DNA of 14,109 bases from positions 1-14,109 of the forward strand of contig CALKAJ010000035.1 of the NCBI GenBank assembly GCA_937983305.1, read 5' to 3'. The position numbers and the translations under genes are program-made. How positions within the stretch are numbered: the stretch's first letter is position 1; each line of letters starts with the position of its first letter. This document shows, piece after piece, positions 13,266-14,109 of this stretch. This stretch comes from an uncultured Ignavibacteriota bacterium (lineage in GTDB: Bacteria > Bacteroidota > Ignavibacteria > Tepidaquicellales > Tepidaquicellaceae). A model generated the notes under the pieces. That model saw nothing but the letters and a program-made list of their open reading frames with translations. It did no database searches and was not told where the DNA came from.

Positions 13266-14109
13266 TTGAAATTAGAAAATAAAATAATATTTTTATTTGC
13301 ACTCGCTCTCCTTGCAGCAGGGCTTAACAAAGCTAACTCACAGGAAAAAACTCCTGATTTAGACTATGCTTATTCTCTTATGAGAGAAAATAAGATTGAT
13401 AGTGCTAATTCCATATTCGCAGATTATCTTAAACTAAATCCTTCAGCAACCAATATCGCAATGCAGCTTGCTTATAATTATAAACAAGCAGGCAACACAG
13501 ATAAATCACTCGAATATTTCAGATATGTAAAATTACGCTCAACTGACAGTGAGGAAAAGAACAGAGCTGAAAAGGAAATATCTTATATGCTTTATACAGG
13601 CAGCACAGGAAGCCAAAAAAATAATTTTCTTGATTTGTATTCTTATGATGCATACGACTCCTATCAACAGAATGTGATTATTAATCTAATAACGAGATAT
13701 AATTATAATTTTGCAAAGAACTTTTATGCAGGACCCTATTTTGATACTTATATGGACACTAAATCTGAACCGGGTAATATCTATAACGACAGATATGTAG
13801 AAGCAGGATTATTTGCTAAATACAATTTTTTCTATTTTTTGAGTCTGGAAGTAAGGGGCGGTTTCGTAAGGGAAATTGATTACAAGGAGAGTAAATTTAA
13901 TTTTAAACCTATCCTTACTTTTTCAGACAAATTTGGTGATTTTGACGACTTATCGGGTCCAAGCAAGCTAAAATCGGGTCAAAATCTCTATTTTGATATA
14001 TATTCTGCACTACTTTATGACCATAAATTTGAGAATATATTCTTTCAGGCAAAAGGAAGGCAGATTTCGGCATATCCTCTTTCAAAATCGTTAAATTTTG
14101 AAATTTATA
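13266..14109 (+). CDS. Secreted TPR protein with outer-membrane barrel-like C-terminus (partial)
   Basis: An open frame runs from TTG at 13266 to the right edge (281 codons, no stop). A stop in frame at 13254-13256 and the absence of an upstream ATG leave TTG as the only sensible start. It gives a good signal peptide (KIIFLFALALLAAGL) with a likely cut after KANS at about residue 25. Residues about 30-95 look like two TPR units (LDYAYSLMRENKIDSANSIF; AMQLAYNYKQAGNTDKSLEY). From about residue 130 the sequence becomes rich in Tyr/Phe/Asn with alternating strands (NFAKNFYAGPYFDTY, YVEAGLFAKYNFFYFLSLEV), like an outer-membrane barrel. The TPR-then-barrel order recalls NfrA and exopolysaccharide-export outer-membrane proteins such as BcsC or PgaA, but the family cannot be fixed from this fragment. 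It is divergent from the pseudokinase operon and shares its control region. Confidence 0.7.
   Translation, partial: MKLENKIIFLFALALLAAGLNKANSQEKTPDLDYAYSLMRENKIDSANSIFADYLKLNPSATNIAMQLAYNYKQAGNTDKSLEYFRYVKLRSTDSEEKNRAEKEISYMLYTGSTGSQKNNFLDLYSYDAYDSYQQNVIINLITRYNYNFAKNFYAGPYFDTYMDTKSEPGNIYNDRYVEAGLFAKYNFFYFLSLEVRGGFVREIDYKESKFNFKPILTFSDKFGDFDDLSGPSKLKSGQNLYFDIYSALLYDHKFENIFFQAKGRQISAYPLSKSLNFEIY

Overview
The window looks like chromosomal DNA from the Bacteroidota/Chlorobiota/Ignavibacteriota side of the bacterial tree, perhaps an Ignavibacteria-like organism. This placement is an inference. It rests on low GC, the near absence of Shine-Dalgarno sequences before most starts, -7 elements of the TAnnTTTG type, a bifunctional nuclease carrying a C-terminal UVR motif, a DIGNSRIK-type pantothenate kinase start and an initiator tRNA without an encoded CCA. 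No mobile element, CRISPR array or rRNA was seen.

Layout. Positions 1-3247 are on the minus strand: the 5' end of a type III pantothenate kinase (coaX), a small outer-membrane barrel-like protein, the BFN-UVR nuclease, and the electron-transfer flavoprotein pair etfB-etfA. Positions 3371-3443 encode initiator tRNA-Met on the plus strand, followed by a strong terminator. Next come a PAS-PAS histidine kinase that appears to have lost its 5' end (to 5119), a minus-strand lipoprotein (5160-5915) and a short orphan HicB-like protein (5991-6203). A 230-bp repeat-rich control region leads into a plus-strand operon of a Cache-HAMP histidine kinase and a REC-PP2C phosphatase (6434-9681). Convergent to it is a tight minus-strand operon (13065 to 9684): a histidine-kinase-like protein, a NarL-type response regulator, KtrB/TrkH and KtrA/TrkA. 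At the right edge, a divergent plus-strand gene encodes a secreted TPR plus beta-barrel-like outer-membrane protein that runs off the window.

How the genes may work together. The region is rich in signalling: three kinase-like proteins, one NarL-type regulator and one REC-regulated phosphatase. The Cache kinase probably senses an extracytoplasmic ligand and controls the REC-PP2C phosphatase, which would act on a phosphorylated STAS-type partner encoded elsewhere.

The most unusual unit is 9684-13187. The kinase-like protein has Asn where the phosphoacceptor His belongs and also lacks the N-box Asn and the G1 Asp, while its partner regulator has an intact phosphorylation site. The two are in one frame with a single TAA between them, and they share an apparent operon with a potassium uptake system. 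Upstream lies a dense cluster of six TACYTAN heptamers, two of them in a 7-2-7 inverted arrangement, about 50-100 bp before a good -7 element. A pseudokinase/NarL-type circuit that regulates its own operon and KtrAB potassium uptake is the best candidate here for something undescribed; the regulatory link is inference.
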